Positions 30,646 to 44,000 of a stretch of 64,000 nucleotides of DNA are shown one piece after another. The stretch is from positions 25,538 through 89,537 of the forward strand of contig LSRX01000427.1 of the NCBI GenBank assembly GCA_001939145.1, written 5' to 3'. How positions within the stretch are numbered: the stretch's first letter is position 1; every line of letters starts with the position of its first letter. The DNA comes from Symbiodinium microadriaticum. Lineage: Eukaryota > Sar > Dinophyceae > Suessiales > Symbiodiniaceae. Under the pieces are notes generated by a model. The model worked only from the letters and a program-made list of their open reading frames with translations. It searched no databases and was not told where the DNA came from. The position numbers and the translations under genes were made by a program.

Positions 30646-33600
30646 TTGTTTTGCACTCTTCTTTGCATTGTCATTCTCCACATGCTTTGCCAATTATGTA
30701 GGCAGCAGTGGCAAATACAGAGGGCTACATTAATTCCAGAACTTGCAGAAGCATGCTGCAGAGGTGCCTGGACATGCCCAGCCACCACCCGACGAGGCCT
30801 GCTCTCACTGTCAGCCCCAAAGATGAAATTGCCACTGTCGCCCAAACTCCGAGACTGACGATCCTCTAGGATGCCGAAGAAGCTTCCTGGGAAGGAGGGG
30901 GGGGTTTCCATGGTCTTCGAGGCACGCGATGTTGGTCGTCTTTGTGGTGAACGACGTTTCCACAATGCAGTGTGCTGCCTGTTTCTGACACGGGTTGTCA
31001 TAGGGGTCTCCAGTGAGGTTTAGGGCTGGTGTGTGTGTGTGTGTGCCGGTTCCAAGGCAAGCCTTGGCAGCGTGTTGTTCGACGATCCGTGCCTCCGTGC
31101 GCACGTCCACCGCTTCCTGGTGCTATGCATGACGGATCATGACGGACAAGAGGGAGCAGAGTGCGTTATTGCTTGGCAGGGGGTCGGATCTTGACAGCTT
31201 TGCATGCTAGTGCCCATGAGCGTTGCACTGACTCAGCCTGGAATTGCACCAGTGCTTGGGTCCTCACAAGATGCTGTGCAAAGGACAAGTACGGGTGGTT
31301 CCATATTACTCTCCTAGCCCCTGCAGCACAAGTTTGAGTAGCAGTTGCTTGTGGTAAAGATAACGGAAGGGCCTGCTTTGCAGAATCACGGAATGATGAT
31401 TTGAGGTTTCGCAGAGGCAAGCCTCGAGGCTCCTTTGTCCAATGCCAAGCTCGAGGCGCAGCGCGATGACTAGAGCATCAACTCGGCAGACTTCTTGTTC
31501 CAGCCCACATTGCAGTTGAGCTCCTATCTGGGAAGCAGCAAGCATGCACCAACATGCACCATGCGCCGGTGCAGCATGTCCCTGCTCGCTCCGCAAAGGA
31601 CTTGCATGGTTGTGCACGTGTGCATCAAGGAAAAACTCGACCGACGACTCTACCTCTCGAATTGTTTTCCGGCCCCCGCCCTGCCCTGACGATTTTCAGT
31701 CCGATAGAGCAGTCTGTTGGAGGGCACCGTCGAAAAGGTTCTGGTGCCCCCTCTCGGTCGCAGAGAGAAAGAACACCTAGCTGGTCGTGCAGGTCGAGGC
31801 GAGAGAAATGGACCCTCGACCCGCGTGTGCGACAGTTAGCACATAGAGAGCAGGTCTATGCGATTGCATAGCACACGCACCCGGAAGCATGGTTGGCCGG
31901 TGGTTTTCATCGGGTGTTGTTCTTTCTCCTTGTGTGTTCAAGCACGACTCGAGCATGTGTGATTCGATGACATTCTCGATTCAAGCAATGGCGATTCAAT
32001 CGGGTCGCAAGGTTTAGGGTGGTTACCGTTACTAGAAGTGAGGTTTTGAGCGTAGGGCTTGAATTTTCATGGTTTTCATGGTTCAGGGTGTTTGGGGCTT
32101 AGGATTTTTGCGTTCAAGGTGGAGGCTTCGTTCGGTTACGGGTATCCAATGTGTAGTCTGGGCTTGGGGTTGAGGGTTTAGGAGGCAACCTTGAGGGCTT
32201 TTGCAGCTTTAGGGTTTTTAGGGTTTGAGGTGTACGTGTCCTTGAGCACCTTTCGGACAATGAGCTTCAGACCTTTGTGGAGTTGAGGACCAAACTAGAA
32301 TCTGCCGGGGCCTGAAGCCACCATGTCAGTGCGACAATCCCCGGTACGCGAATCCACAAGTGAATGCGATGCCCAGCATCTCCAGCACGCGCATCCACCA
32401 CGCAGTGTGCGAATCTCCTGTGCATGAACCCGCCGGTGAGTGCCCGAGTAGAGTTGTACGAGTTGCGAGACAAACGACACAGCCTTTTTGCTGCCGGAGA
32501 GTTGGTTGGCATCAGGGCTGCTCTATTCTCGGAGAGGTTATGCAGTGGTCGCAGTGACACACTCTCGAAACACGGGAGGCCCGCAGCCGCAAGGACACCT
32601 ACCTCTTCGAGCTTGACAGAGGCTTATCTAAAGAGTGGGCTAAGAAGCAGTTTGTTTTGGGGCCTGGCATCCTGGATTATACCAGAGATGCTGAGGAGAG
32701 ACGAGCTGTCATCAGTCTGAACACTGGCAAAGCAGCTGCTTGATTGAAGTGATTCTGAAGTGAGAAGCGTTGAAGGAACAGCGTTGCGAAGCCAGTCCGG
32801 CTTGTTTTTTCCGTCGCCAAGCAGCCAAGGCATTGTTCTCCTCTTCATTCGGAAGAGTTTGCTGAATGTGATCGTGACCGTGTGCCTGAAAAGGGCGAAG
32901 GATCCTTGCCAGCATTTTGATGACTGTAGCGAGAGCCGGCAAGCCATTGCTGCAGTGCTACGTTACTCTACAGCGCCTATGCAGCTGCTTCCGTTGTACT
33001 GTTTGGATTCCCACATCCATCGAAGGACCGGCGATACCAAGTGAGTTGCACCAGTGCCCTGGGTAGTTTTGGAACGTTTTCTTTTGCTTGAGCTTGGTTT
33101 ATGCCCGAGTCACTATCGAAGCGATGAGGTCTGGGAGGCAACGTCATTGAGACGATCCACATGGGAGCTTCTTGATGTGGACTCTGCAGGGTTTGAGTGC
33201 TGAATATCCGCAGAATGTCTCGCCAGCATTTTGGTGTTCAACTGGAGGTTTTAGGATGGGTTAGCGCATTCATGTTCCCAGGCAGAAAGTAAGCAGCAAC
33301 AAGTCAGCGCGGCAAAGCTTTGAGTGATCATCCGCATGATAACCGAATGGGAACAAGAGTAACAATAGTACAACAGGCCACGGCCTTGAGCTTAGGCCTC
33401 GGCTCGCCTGGGGGAGCTTCGGGAGCACCTCTGCAAGCGGCGACCCGGCTGACCCTCTGCAGCCTCCACTCGCCTCTTTTTCCTCACGCAGTGTGGGCTC
33501 AGACTCAGAGAGACTCTCTTTTTAGGGCTCTCCCCGTTTTGACCCGGAAGTGTGCAAAAATATGCAGAGAGGAGTCACAAAAAAAAAAAGAGGCTGCCCT

Positions 33601-34859
33601 GCCCCGCCAAAAAACTTCTCTCTTCTCCAGGGCTCTCGGCTGCAACCAGGGGCCAAACTACGACCACCCCTACAGTCCTCCAGTACCTTTGCTCTGCTCT
33701 GCGCGTCATATGATGATGTGAAGTTTGGGGTTCTACCACCCTTGGCCACGGAAGACTAGCCAGAGCCATGGACTTGAACCCCGAAGCCAGGCTCGTCCTG
33801 TCGAGGAACAGATTGACTCTTCTTGCAGAGGCGGGCAGCCCTGCAAGAGCTTATCTCCGGTGCAAGTACTGGAGAGAATCGTGGCGTGCAGCCGAAGCCG
33901 TGATTTTGCGTGCCCAGCGCTCGGCAACTTCTCCCGGCGGGCAGGCAGATGGACCAGTTCATTTTGTGCCTTTTCACACGAGCGTGGGCCGTACGCTATT
34001 CACAAAGCACAAGATGCTTGCCTTCCGAACATCCTTGCCGACTAAACGCAAACAAATCTGAGATGCAGCAGATGCAGGCTGGAACCGTCCTCTCCGTGGA
34101 TCGAGATGGCCAGGCACTGGAAGCTGTGGCCTGAGCCTGGGAGTGGAGGGGTTTTTGGCGTTCTTGTTGACACAATGTGCTTTATGCTTTGTTCCCATGT
34201 GAACGAATTTCGAGATGGCTACGTTTCGTCAACAAGTACATGCCCAAATGTCTGGCTCAGATGAGATTGCACAGACTTGGAAAGGTCCTGGACTCTGTCG
34301 CGGCATGGGGTGGCGCGTGATCCACACCAGGGCATGGCTGCACGCCCCGGTTGAAAACATCGTGTGCAGAGCTGGGAGAATCCTGAGATTCAACGATGAA
34401 CGAAGCGTGTGACATGGTGGAATCAAGGGTTCTCTCAGCGCCACCGTAGTCTGCTTGGAAGGAATCTTCCGTTTTGTCGTTTGCGATGCGGGATACCATT
34501 ATATCTCGCTGCGGTTTTAGCCGGGGGGATGATTGGTTCCGTCGAGTCTGCCCAGACTGCCGGCAGTTGTGAGTTGCCAGCAGGTGCCCAGATGGCGGCC
34601 TAAGCTCGACACACTGATCCCCTCTGTCGGCGCAGTGGGCGCAGTTGCTTGCCCCGCCCAGCATGCAAGTTTCGAGGGCCGTACACAGAAGACTGTACGG
34701 CGTTGTGCAGAGTCAGGACCTTGCGAAGATTGGGCTTCTGCGCGATGCGGAAATTCTAGCTGCAGTGTTTTCGAGTCGAGCCTTTCTTGGATCATAGACG
34801 ACTAAACGATCGTGATCCTGCCTGGACTTAAGATGTGGGGAGAGGCCTGAGGCAAGGGG
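30646..34859. other. No gene recognised
   Basis: Frames of 70-130 codons occur on both strands without family features. Small simple repeats include (GT)n near 31029-31045. The telomere-like patch at 32005-32235 is listed separately. Confidence 0.5.
32005..32235 (+). repeat. Degenerate telomere-like TTTAGGG patch
   Basis: GTTTAGGG, GGTTTAGGAGG, TTTAGGGTTTTTAGGG and many GGGTTT-like words cluster here, next to TTCATGGTTTTCATGG. TTTAGGG is the telomere repeat reported for dinoflagellates, but the units are too scattered to call a true interstitial telomere. Confidence 0.35.
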
Positions 34860-35395
34860 GGTTGGAAATAAGTATATTCGGGGAAACTACGAGAAAATCC
34901 GAGCTTAGGGACGAATAGGATAGTGTCGAAAATGATAATCCTGTGTTAATCGTTAATCATATATTTCTCCAATTTTTGTCTCATTTTCCCTTACATGAGG
35001 AAAAACTTAAGGGAACCATGGCAAAGTCATAGGAAAAACAGGATGGTGTCGAGTATGAACTAGTTTCGATGCTTTTCCCGTTCTTGCATAGAAACCTAGG
35101 ATTTCCCAACGAAATATTGGTTTATTTCATTTGTTTCTATGTGTCTCTTGTTTTTGGTTTTTTGCTCATTAGTTTTGAGAAAGAACAATAGGACACAAAT
35201 AGCGATAAATAAGATTTTGTAGAAAACGGATGGAGGTGTTTTTGCTTCAGATTTCTGCATCGAAAGCTGGGATTTCCCACAGAAATCCTACGTTAATGTA
35301 TTATTATCTTATTGTCTATTGATTGTGTTTTATTTTTCAATTCTTTTGAAGGAAAAACAAGGGAAGCATAGGACATTGATGAGAACAACACAAAA
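34860..35395. repeat. AT-rich satellite, about three degenerate ~170-bp units
   Basis: This block is far richer in A+T than the rest of the window. Shared landmarks recur at about 165-178-base spacing: CATAGGAAA (about 35026), CAATAGGACA (about 35188) and CATAGGAC (about 35368), and GGATTTCCCA at about 35100 and 35271, each followed by a TTT-rich half. Confidence 0.65.
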
Positions 35396-37146
35396 ATGAA
35401 CTCAAGGATTTGCGACTCTAGCCCAGTACCCCAAGTGGTGAGCTTAGACTCGCACTAGTTAGTCTAGTTTTCCCTGTTGGGACGGTCGGGTTTATCTAGC
35501 TTGATTGGCGGACTTCGAGCCTGGGCACCTCTGGTGGCACTGGACGCTGGTCTCATCGCATTTTTGAGGCGTCGAAACGCTCAAGACTCCGCATGTGCTC
35601 AGTCTGGTGCCGGCATGTTTGCACGAAGGCTCACAGCCTTTTACAGACTTCGCGTATCTCTTCCTGGAGTACGTCCAGTGCTGCCATGGCTATGGAGAAG
35701 GCTACAGCTCTCCTCAAGGCATCCTTACTTTGTGCCTAGATTCCCGGAAAGGTTCCAAGCATGAGGGTAAGCCGGGTAAGAGCTTGAAGTATTGTGTCTT
35801 GTGTAGACGGGAAGGTGATGATAAGAGTCTTGTTTCTCCGAGAGCCCTTGAAAGAACATGGTTCTAGGCTTGTCCAAACGTTAAAATCGTCTGGTCTTAG
35901 GGTCCTAGGGTGCGTCTTTTCCAGCGCAGTCTTTGCTTCGTTCAGCGAAGGAGGAGGCAGTCTTGCAAAAGGCTGTGCTGAAGAAACAACTACAAGCGAA
36001 CTGCCTTGAGCGGCTTTTTACACATCCCGAGTCGAGACTGCTGTGGGGAAGCCCTTGGCCAAATGGCTGCATGCAGCCGGGTAAAGCTGTAGAAAACGTC
36101 ATAAAATGCTTCTTGTTCAACAGCCATCAGAATATTCGGCCCGTAGACAATCGGATTGGCAACAGTCGATTCGCACGTGTCGCTTTGCGAATTTGATGGC
36201 TCACGGGGCTTCGTGGCTTTGTGCTTCTTACATCGTGCTGGTGGTTTCTTTGCATGGTTCGACTCAGATGCCCGCCTGCCTGCATGAAATAACAAGTTCT
36301 GAGTGACAAAGCCAACTTGATATGAGAAGAGGGGCTACATGCAAACAGCATCTCCTGTAAACTTACTGGAGCACGTGTATCCTGCAGGAAGAGGTGTGCA
36401 GTTGTGGGTCTGGGCATGGTGCGGATGCAGTGTGTTGTTTATTTCCGGTTGACAAGGTGTCTGTTTGGGGGTTCCGATCGCAGTTTCGACCTTTCGCTGA
36501 GAGGCGCTCCCTTCTGCCAAGGCTGGGGTGCAGAAAAAAAGGGCGGGGTGGCTTCAGCGCAGGAGCGAGGAGTCCACGTTCTGCGCCTCTGTCCTGTGTA
36601 AAGTCTCGCTAGGTGTGCACCTCGCTGAGCTCAGCAGTGAGTGCGGCAAATGCATCAGAGGACAGGTGAACCAGGGGTGAACCATGTAAGACGAATCACA
36701 CTCTGACTGGGCAGCAATACCTCCGCCCGCGATACGAAATGCCAGCTGCTACATTTCAGCGGAGTCGTGGGCTCTCTCGGGAGGAGGGCAAGTGCTGGGC
36801 CGCTCTTCAGCTTGGAACCTCCACCCTCTCCGAGGCGGAGAAATCGAAGCAGAGATAGCGCTGTCCTTGTCCCACCGAGGTGCAGACGGCCCTCCAGCAG
36901 GGATCGAAGCAGCTCGCAGTGCTGTTAGTGGCCACACAGAAGCCTGTCTCGCAGCTGGAGGTGGGCAGATGGCGCTTTGAGATGCAATATCTGAAGCAGT
37001 GTCGGTCGACAGTAGCTTGGATTTCGGTATTGCTCTAGACGCGCTGTGGTCATGCACTTGTAAGTGCAATCCTGTGGCGAGCAATTCACAGGCATCCTGA
37101 TCCGTCACCTGGGTATACAATTCTTCTGCCGTCGAATACATAAAAG
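35396..37146. other. No exon defended; may contain N-terminal exons of the sulfite reductase gene
   Basis: A frame near 35946-36010 (AVLQKAVLKKQLQANCLERL) looks coding and would suit the poorly conserved N-terminal part of the downstream gene, but there is no motif to anchor it. Confidence 0.3.
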
Positions 37147-38052
37147 AGGTGCTGCGTGCGATGGAGTACGGTGGCGTCTATGTGGCTGCTGGAGAATTAG
37201 AGAGCTCAGGCAAGCAGCTCCTTGCATTTCAGGTTCGGGCAGAGGACTCAGCTTTCGTTGTATCCGCGGTCCTTGCCGGGACAAACCGTGTCAGTGAAAG
37301 GAGCCTACAAGGCTGATACTAGCTACTAGCTTTGAATAGACCCTCGACATCTACATGCCGCGCGTCTCTCGACTTTCAGTATTGACGGAGGTTTCCAAGC
37401 GGCCCGATGTTCTTAAGAATAGGGATTTCGCCGTGCAGGCGCCCTCCTCAAGGAGGCTGCTGGCTACACGGAGGGCCCTGCTTTCGTGCTGCTCGCTCCA
37501 GCAGAGACCATCAAGGAGTGGTGGGATGCCGATTTTGTCAGCAAGATAGCAGTCCAGATCATGCCAACCAGCATTTTCCATGTTTTCAGCTGCCAGGGTG
37601 ATGAGAACTGGACATCCTTCAGGTGCATGTCTGCACTTGTGGTCATGATGCAGGGTAAATCTGTTTCTAGACTTTGGCTAATCGCTTTCTGGCGGTAGCC
37701 TGTAGCAGAGAGGTACGATCCCCGCAAGGAAGACAAAGGCCGGCTGAAAGAAATAGTTGGGGAGGGTCTGTGTTCAGAGTTTCAGCGGCTTCAAGAAAGC
37801 ATCATTGCATGACGAATTTTGAAGAGGATGGCTCTGATCTTGACGCGACTGTTAAATCATTCTTCGCTGTCTAAGATTACATGCCAATGCTACTGAACAG
37901 CGATCCGCCAAGGCTTCGCACTTTTGATCGGGTCTTTGCTGTTAGATACCATTGGGGTATAGGCGCATGTGGAAGCAGCACGGCCAGGCCTGCCTGCCTT
38001 CTCCACAGACAGCACGCGCGTCCGTCAGGAGATTCAGGACTGTGCAGACCCG
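37147..38052 (+). CDS. Sulfite reductase gene, PFOR-like N-terminal exons
   Basis: Exon about 37147-37180 reads RAMEYGGVYVA, matching the AMNYGNVYVAS-type stretch of MET5. Exon 37439-37500 reads EAAGYTEGPAFVLLAP, the 'cluster of small residues then GPs.v.AyaP' segment of pyruvate:ferredoxin oxidoreductase-like domains, and ends at a GC donor. Exon about 37707-37750 reads RYDPRKEDKGRL, the 'YR(F/Y)NP' segment. Exon about 37997-38052 reads FSTDSTRVRQEIQ, the 'F.LDS..IR..LQ.FL' segment. In this family the PFOR-like part has lost thiamine-dependent catalysis and is structural. Limits of the first, third and fourth exons are approximate, and the segment is the least certain part of the gene. Confidence 0.6.
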
Positions 38053-41000
38053 CTTAGAATTTCGCGGAAGATCTGTAACAGGGCTCAGGCACTGAACAGG
38101 CTTAATTGCTCAACTAGCCTCTCTGATCGATGGTAATAAGCAGCCACTCTTCGATGTTTGTTGGAGTTGCTACCATCTTTGGCAAAGCCTCTCCAGCATG
38201 GTTGATGCTTGTCAGAGCAAGACGGCACATTGCAGCAGAGCCAGGCAGCCATGAAGAACAAAGGGGAAGGTTTTCATCGATTGACTGCGATATTCCGATG
38301 AGTTGCATCTGGTCTGTGAAACGTGCTTGGACTTGGCTTGACGGAAGTTGCTGAGAGAAGCTTGAGGCATACATCTGCAGACACAGCTACCCAACTCCCA
38401 TGTAGTTGCCTGTCAGGGCTTCCTTTCCAGGGAGAGTCTGCTGACGCTGATCGCAAAGAAGCTTGGGACTTGAACTCGTAGGCCACCTGTGCACGGAGGG
38501 TCACAAATTCACAATTCTGCTAAGGTCGTTGCCTTCTGCCACGGCTGCCGACAGTGGTGATGCTGCCGCCCTTAGCGAAGGCCGTGGACAGAGAAGAGAG
38601 CTGTGGGACAATCAAGCAAGTTTTTGAAGCTCGTCCAGGCCTTGCTGCGGCCTCAAAGACCGCCAGGGGCTGAACAGATGAGCAGGGTTTGATGGTGACG
38701 AGTCTGCTCAGCGTTCAACATGCCTCGTCTTTTTCGTTCACGGAATGACTGTCAATACAACTGGCCAGGCAATGGTGACGGAACAATCATGAGTTATATG
38801 ACTGATGAATCCCTGTTCATGCATCTACTTTGACAGGCTAGGGCCACGCTGTGCATATACCCTTTTAGTGCTGAGCTATATATCTGGCATACATCCAAAC
38901 ATCAAGCATTTCAGTGTCCACACTGGGGTCAAACATGCTCAAAAATTTCGGGGCCGGGCTTGGCATGCATGCAAACATCAACCGTTTCAGCGTTGACACC
39001 GGGGTCAAGCGTTTCCGGGCCGGGCTTGGCGTACATGCAAACATCTACGGTTTCAACGTCCACACTGGGCCTGGCATACATCCAAACATCAGCCGATTCA
39101 GCATACACACATTTGGCACTTCGGGGACCGAGCGGCCTGGCATGCATCCAAACATCAACCGTTAGCCATTCTTGAGGAAGTACGGAAGTTGTACCGGGGG
39201 TTCCGAATACACTTTAGCAAGGTGTGCTGTAAGACATCATGCAAAATCGTACCATGTGGGCCTGGGCCTTCAGAATAGGCTTGGGGGTATCGTCCTCATA
39301 CAAACAGTAGAGCGGGAGAGGCATCGTCCCGGACCCCAACACAAAAACGAAACTTCAGGTCTCGACCAGCGGGTTTGCAGGATCTGAGCCATTAATGCCC
39401 TTTGACAAGGTGTATCGGACCCCCCCAGAACCAACTGTATTTGAGCCTTTTTAGAGCCCTGCAACAAGGCGTATCGGATGCCAGCCCTTTAGGATGTTGC
39501 ATCTGAGCCCCCAAGCCCTTTAACAAGACGTATCGGATCAGCCTAAAACCCTTTAAAGCAGATGTATCGGTATCATTCTTCAAAGGCTTGCGTTCGCTCG
39601 GGCAAAGGGACACAGGGCTTGCCCTTTGCAACACTTTCGGCGACGGTGTCTACTTGCGGAACTGACGAACAGACTGTCTGGAATATGTGTGTTTTGTATC
39701 CACCTTGACAAGGGCGTCTACACTGGAGTGTGAAAGGCGATGCGTTTCGTAACTTTCCGCCGTTTATAAATTTTGCCTAAAGCGAGCGTCTAGTTGGGGA
39801 TTCGTGGTCGGTTCAGAACATGGAGAAAGTTAAAGTCATGCCTCAGGCTTCTTTATTCCTTTCAAACAAGAGCGGGGAATGATTTCATTCGCCAATACAA
39901 GTTGATCCAGATCAGCTTATTTTGGCTCGTGAAAGATGAACAAAGTGCTCACAGATGCACAAATCATTTGTCGGTGTTCTTGTTCGCAAGAGTTTCGCTA
40001 TGTCTTGGTGCCCCACATGGAGTCACTGAGGTTACTATCCTCTACTCCTCTGACACTGGCCACGCTGAAGAGTGTGCTAAAGCTGTTGCGTTTCTCAGCA
40101 AGCACTTCATTTGACAAACCCAATCTTCCATGATCCAACAATCTTTGCACTTACCCATCGGTCCGAGGCGTCAGTGCCGCAATGGTGGCTTCGCCAGCAG
40201 CGCCGCCCGGATAATCCGACAGCCGTTCAGTTTTTTATTGCTAAGTGACAGCTGGGTGTTGTTTTTGGGATGGGCATGAAGGATAGGCTCAGAAACGAAC
40301 GTGTTCTTGTCAAGCACATCGCACGCGTATACTCGGCTGGGTTGTAATCAACAGGCAGTTCGATGTGGGACTATGGATTCCTTCGATGTGGCCGCACTAG
40401 CATCGGAGCCGCTGGTCGTGTTCTGCGTGGCCACGGCGGGCAAAGGCTACGCTCGAGCTCCAATGTCTTGGAAGAGGGTCAGATGTTGTTTGCAGCTGCG
40501 ACGTGCCAAGGAATCAGTTGGCCAGTGTGCATTTGGCCCTCTTTCTTAAGTAGCTAGCAGCTTGCGGTCTGCTGACGAAGGCTAATCAGGCCACAGAGAC
40601 CTTGACAGCTTTGTGTCCAGGACTCTACAGAATTGTGCATCATCCTTAAGATGTCTGGTTTGGTGCAGTCCGGGCTGTAACACACATTGCTGCAGGCGAG
40701 TTCTGCGGCAATGGCCGCAACATGTTTGGCAAGCTTCAGGAGCTCTGGTGAGCCTGTGCAGGCTTGTTGGCATTGAGTCAAAGCTATATGCTGTCTGCTC
40801 CTGGACGGCCAGAAACTGGCCAGGTAACGACAAGGATCATGTTAAGTGATTAGCCAGCAGTGGAATGAAGTGGCCAGCGCAGATCGAGTGCTCTTCGTGT
40901 CCGATTTGCTACCTAGTTTGAACTCAGCCTCTGCAGAATGCCGCAATGCCGCAATGCAAAAACAGACTGGCAGCGCAGGAGCGGAGCGATCTGTCCCTCA

Positions 41001-44000
41001 GCGCGGTGCACTCAGCCTTGCTTCTTTGCTCCGGGGCATCATACCGCCAAGTAGCGGGTTCGCAGAGGGACAGTGCAAGCATCATCGCTGAGGAGCTGAA
41101 GTACTGCATTTTCGGCCTCGGTGACTCGCACTACTGGGGCAAGGGCACAGAGGCGAATCATACTAGCCTGTAAGTTGTTGACGACACTATTTTCAATATT
41201 CAGATCGGTATGTCTCCGCGCGGGAGGAGTCAAAGTTCAACTTTGCTAAACCGGCACGTGACTTGGACGATCTTCTCGAGAAGCTCGGCTTTGTTGGGTG
41301 GGGCTGGGAGGCGGTGGTAGGCCAGGACCACGGCATGCCACGTTCCTGGTTTTTCTTAGGAAGATGGGGGCCCAGCGCATGATGCCCACGGGCTTCGGGG
41401 ACGACCAGGACTGCTCTTCTGCATCGTGCTCCAGATGGTTCGGCCAGAGTCGGACTTTGCTTAAAGTGTGTTTCCCGGAGGACACTGACCAGTATCACAC
41501 TGGCTTCGCCGAGTGGAAGGGCCAGCTTTTCTCCCGTCTCGGTGTTGACAAGGCTGGACGGCAAGCCATGTTGCGAGCCCCGCCAAGTGTGCTGCAGCTG
41601 AGAGGCCGATGCCGCCGGTGGTGGTGACGATGGCCCAGTGAAGACTGACGAGCAGATCAAGGATCCAGCTGCTTTTCAATTAAACAAATGGCACAGCATA
41701 CAACTTTCCTCGGCGCTGCTAGGTAGAGACCAAGCAGCTGCGTGGTAGCATGAAGGCAGGGAAACGGGAAGTCTTTGGGCTTGCTCACACGAGTGTATCA
41801 TATCAGTGTCGGCAATCGCAACCCCGCCAGATGTCAGATGATGTCAGTTTGGTCAAACAGCCAAGCCTGTGAAGGAAAGCTTGGATGATGTCACCACCGG
41901 TCAGATCCCCTTCCAGGCCAACTTGATTTTGGTAATTGGCCTGTAGCTCCCACATCCGTGCTGATGCTATAATGCACACTACGACGGAAGCTTCCACCCG
42001 ATGCTTTGAGGACACCAAGCTGATCAAGTCGCATGGCAGCTACCAGCAGGAGACGAGGGTTTACGCATGCTCGCACAGGCCATCTGAGAGGTCCGAAACA
42101 ATTCTGCCCTTCCTACATGAAGATATGATGTTGTAGTGTCCGACGTGGCGATCTACTGAGGACCAGAGGACCCTGAACATTCTCATGTTTGCAGCTTCTT
42201 TGCCAGTGGACAGCAAGAGGATGACCGTGACCTTCGCGAAGAACGGCAGAAGATGGGCGTAGAGAATGTCACTAGGTCGAACCTGTCGCGCAACCGATGC
42301 ATTCAACACAGTTTTTTGTTATCGAGTGCCCCTTTCCTGCCTGCAATATAGGAGCATAGCACGATGACAAGGTGCTAGCCGACAGTATTAGACAGCACTG
42401 CGCAGTCGTTGGCACGTGTTGGCACACCCTTGGCACACCAGGCTTTTTCCTTCATGATTCGAGCCTAAGCTGCACGAAGGGCATGTGAATGCATGTGAAT
42501 GATATACTTGGGAAGTAGAGTTTTTTGGTTCATACACGACTATTGCAATGCCAAGGTGTGCGCCTTCCTGGTGGCTTCTGCACAGCGGAGCAGTGGATCG
42601 CCATGGATGTGCCAACCTTAAACCACACGCACGCAGAAGCGCTTTTCACGTGTCGTGCGCTTATGATAAGACAGGGTTGCGGCTGAAGGAGCATCATTGA
42701 AATTGGCAACAAGTCGTTGAAGCTAGGCTAGGCAGTCGGTACAATGCCAGCTGGAAATGCAGGAGTCCGGTGGCCACTGGTGAACCCGACATGCTGGGCT
42801 AGGCTGAGTGGGGAATGGCAAGCTGAAGCTCCAAAACGAGTTGTAGTGGGAGCGGGAGCAGGCAAACTTAGAAGGAGATGTTTGTTCTGGCGACCCCAAC
42901 CACGAAGAACTGAGAAGTGTGAGCCTGTCTTCAGGATAGCGGAGAAAACCGTATTCAATGTATGGTTAAGCAGCAGTCATTTCGAGAAGTGCAAAGATTG
43001 ATCAAAACAGTGATCCTCGGATAGAAGTTGCCACACAAAGGTCACGACATGTGCGTTTCTTATGATTCTTGCACTCATGGCAAGGCGAACAAGAAGAGCC
43101 AGCCAATCGAACAGTACGCGATGCGGATTTGCAGACGAGTTCAACACTTGGAGCCTGCCATCCAGTAACAGAAGGAACCGGGGGGAAGAAAAGGAAGGAA
43201 GCAAAGGAAGGGAAGAATGGACACGACGGAAGGAGCAGAAGCAAAGGAAGGCGAACACGGGAGCAGGAAGGAAAGGCAGGAAAAACGGAATGCTAGGACG
43301 GTCCGGAAGCGCGGAAAGGAAAGCCATGTTCCTAGGTGTTGATTGCAGCGATTGCGAAGCCTTCTATGAATGCTGCAACTTGAGGGCCACAACAGTCCTG
43401 TGACTGTCGAGAGGATCGAATGGCAAGGGGACAGGCGACGGCCAGGACAAGAAGGACAGGAAATACAGAAAGGCAGGAATAGAAGAGACAACAACAGGGC
43501 ATTCATTAAGAAACAAGCGTGCAATGATAAAGAATGGGTAACTTGAAATTCTCGGCCCCGGCATGGCTGCATGTTTGAGCGTTTCTCTGTTTTCTTTCCG
43601 ATAGTCGCTGAGGACATTTGCCAGAACTTCGCGAATGGCACTTTGAAGATCACCACGCGACAGACTTGGCAGGTGCTGGAGTGTGCGTACACGCCCTCCT
43701 GAAGAATGCAGTGGCAGCCGTTGCAAGCTTTAGGATTACAGCTGGCTAAAGGGTCATGTAGGGCGGAGATATACAGGGATGAAGTTGCATGTGTGAGGGC
43801 TCTCCGACCAGATTGAATCCGAAGGGAGGCGAGCCTCAGAAGTTCCAAACGTTTCCTGCACCCGAGGGACAAGGAACTCACAACCTCAGTCACGAAAGTT
43901 AGCTCTGTGGAGCTTGCGGGAGTTCTCGTTTACCATTCACTTCGTAAGAGCGATCTGGGTCAAAAACGCACGCAGGACCCCCCCTCCCCCCCGCCATATG

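Noticed and set aside
29770-30858. Long ORFs rich in Cys-Leu-Ser-Val or Arg-Glu-Thr-Asp on both strands
   Set aside because: They are translations of TGTC/CT microsatellites. Several frames are open at once.
34860-35395. Plant contamination, because of an AT-rich GGAAAAAC/ATAGGA style
   Set aside because: The block is continuous with flanking sequence that looks like the rest of the window, and its words are too simple to assign a source.
39960-41680. NADPH-cytochrome P450 reductase or nitric-oxide-synthase-like reductase
   Set aside because: The flavodoxin motifs alone would allow it, but the HYW/KPARDLD and GDDQD signatures and the siroheme exons downstream point to sulfite reductase.
42744-42780. 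Exon MPAGNAGVRW as the 'R.R.P.G..T..QW' segment of sulfite reductase
   Set aside because: Only a few residues match, and phase and splice sites could not be made to fit. Left out of the exon list.
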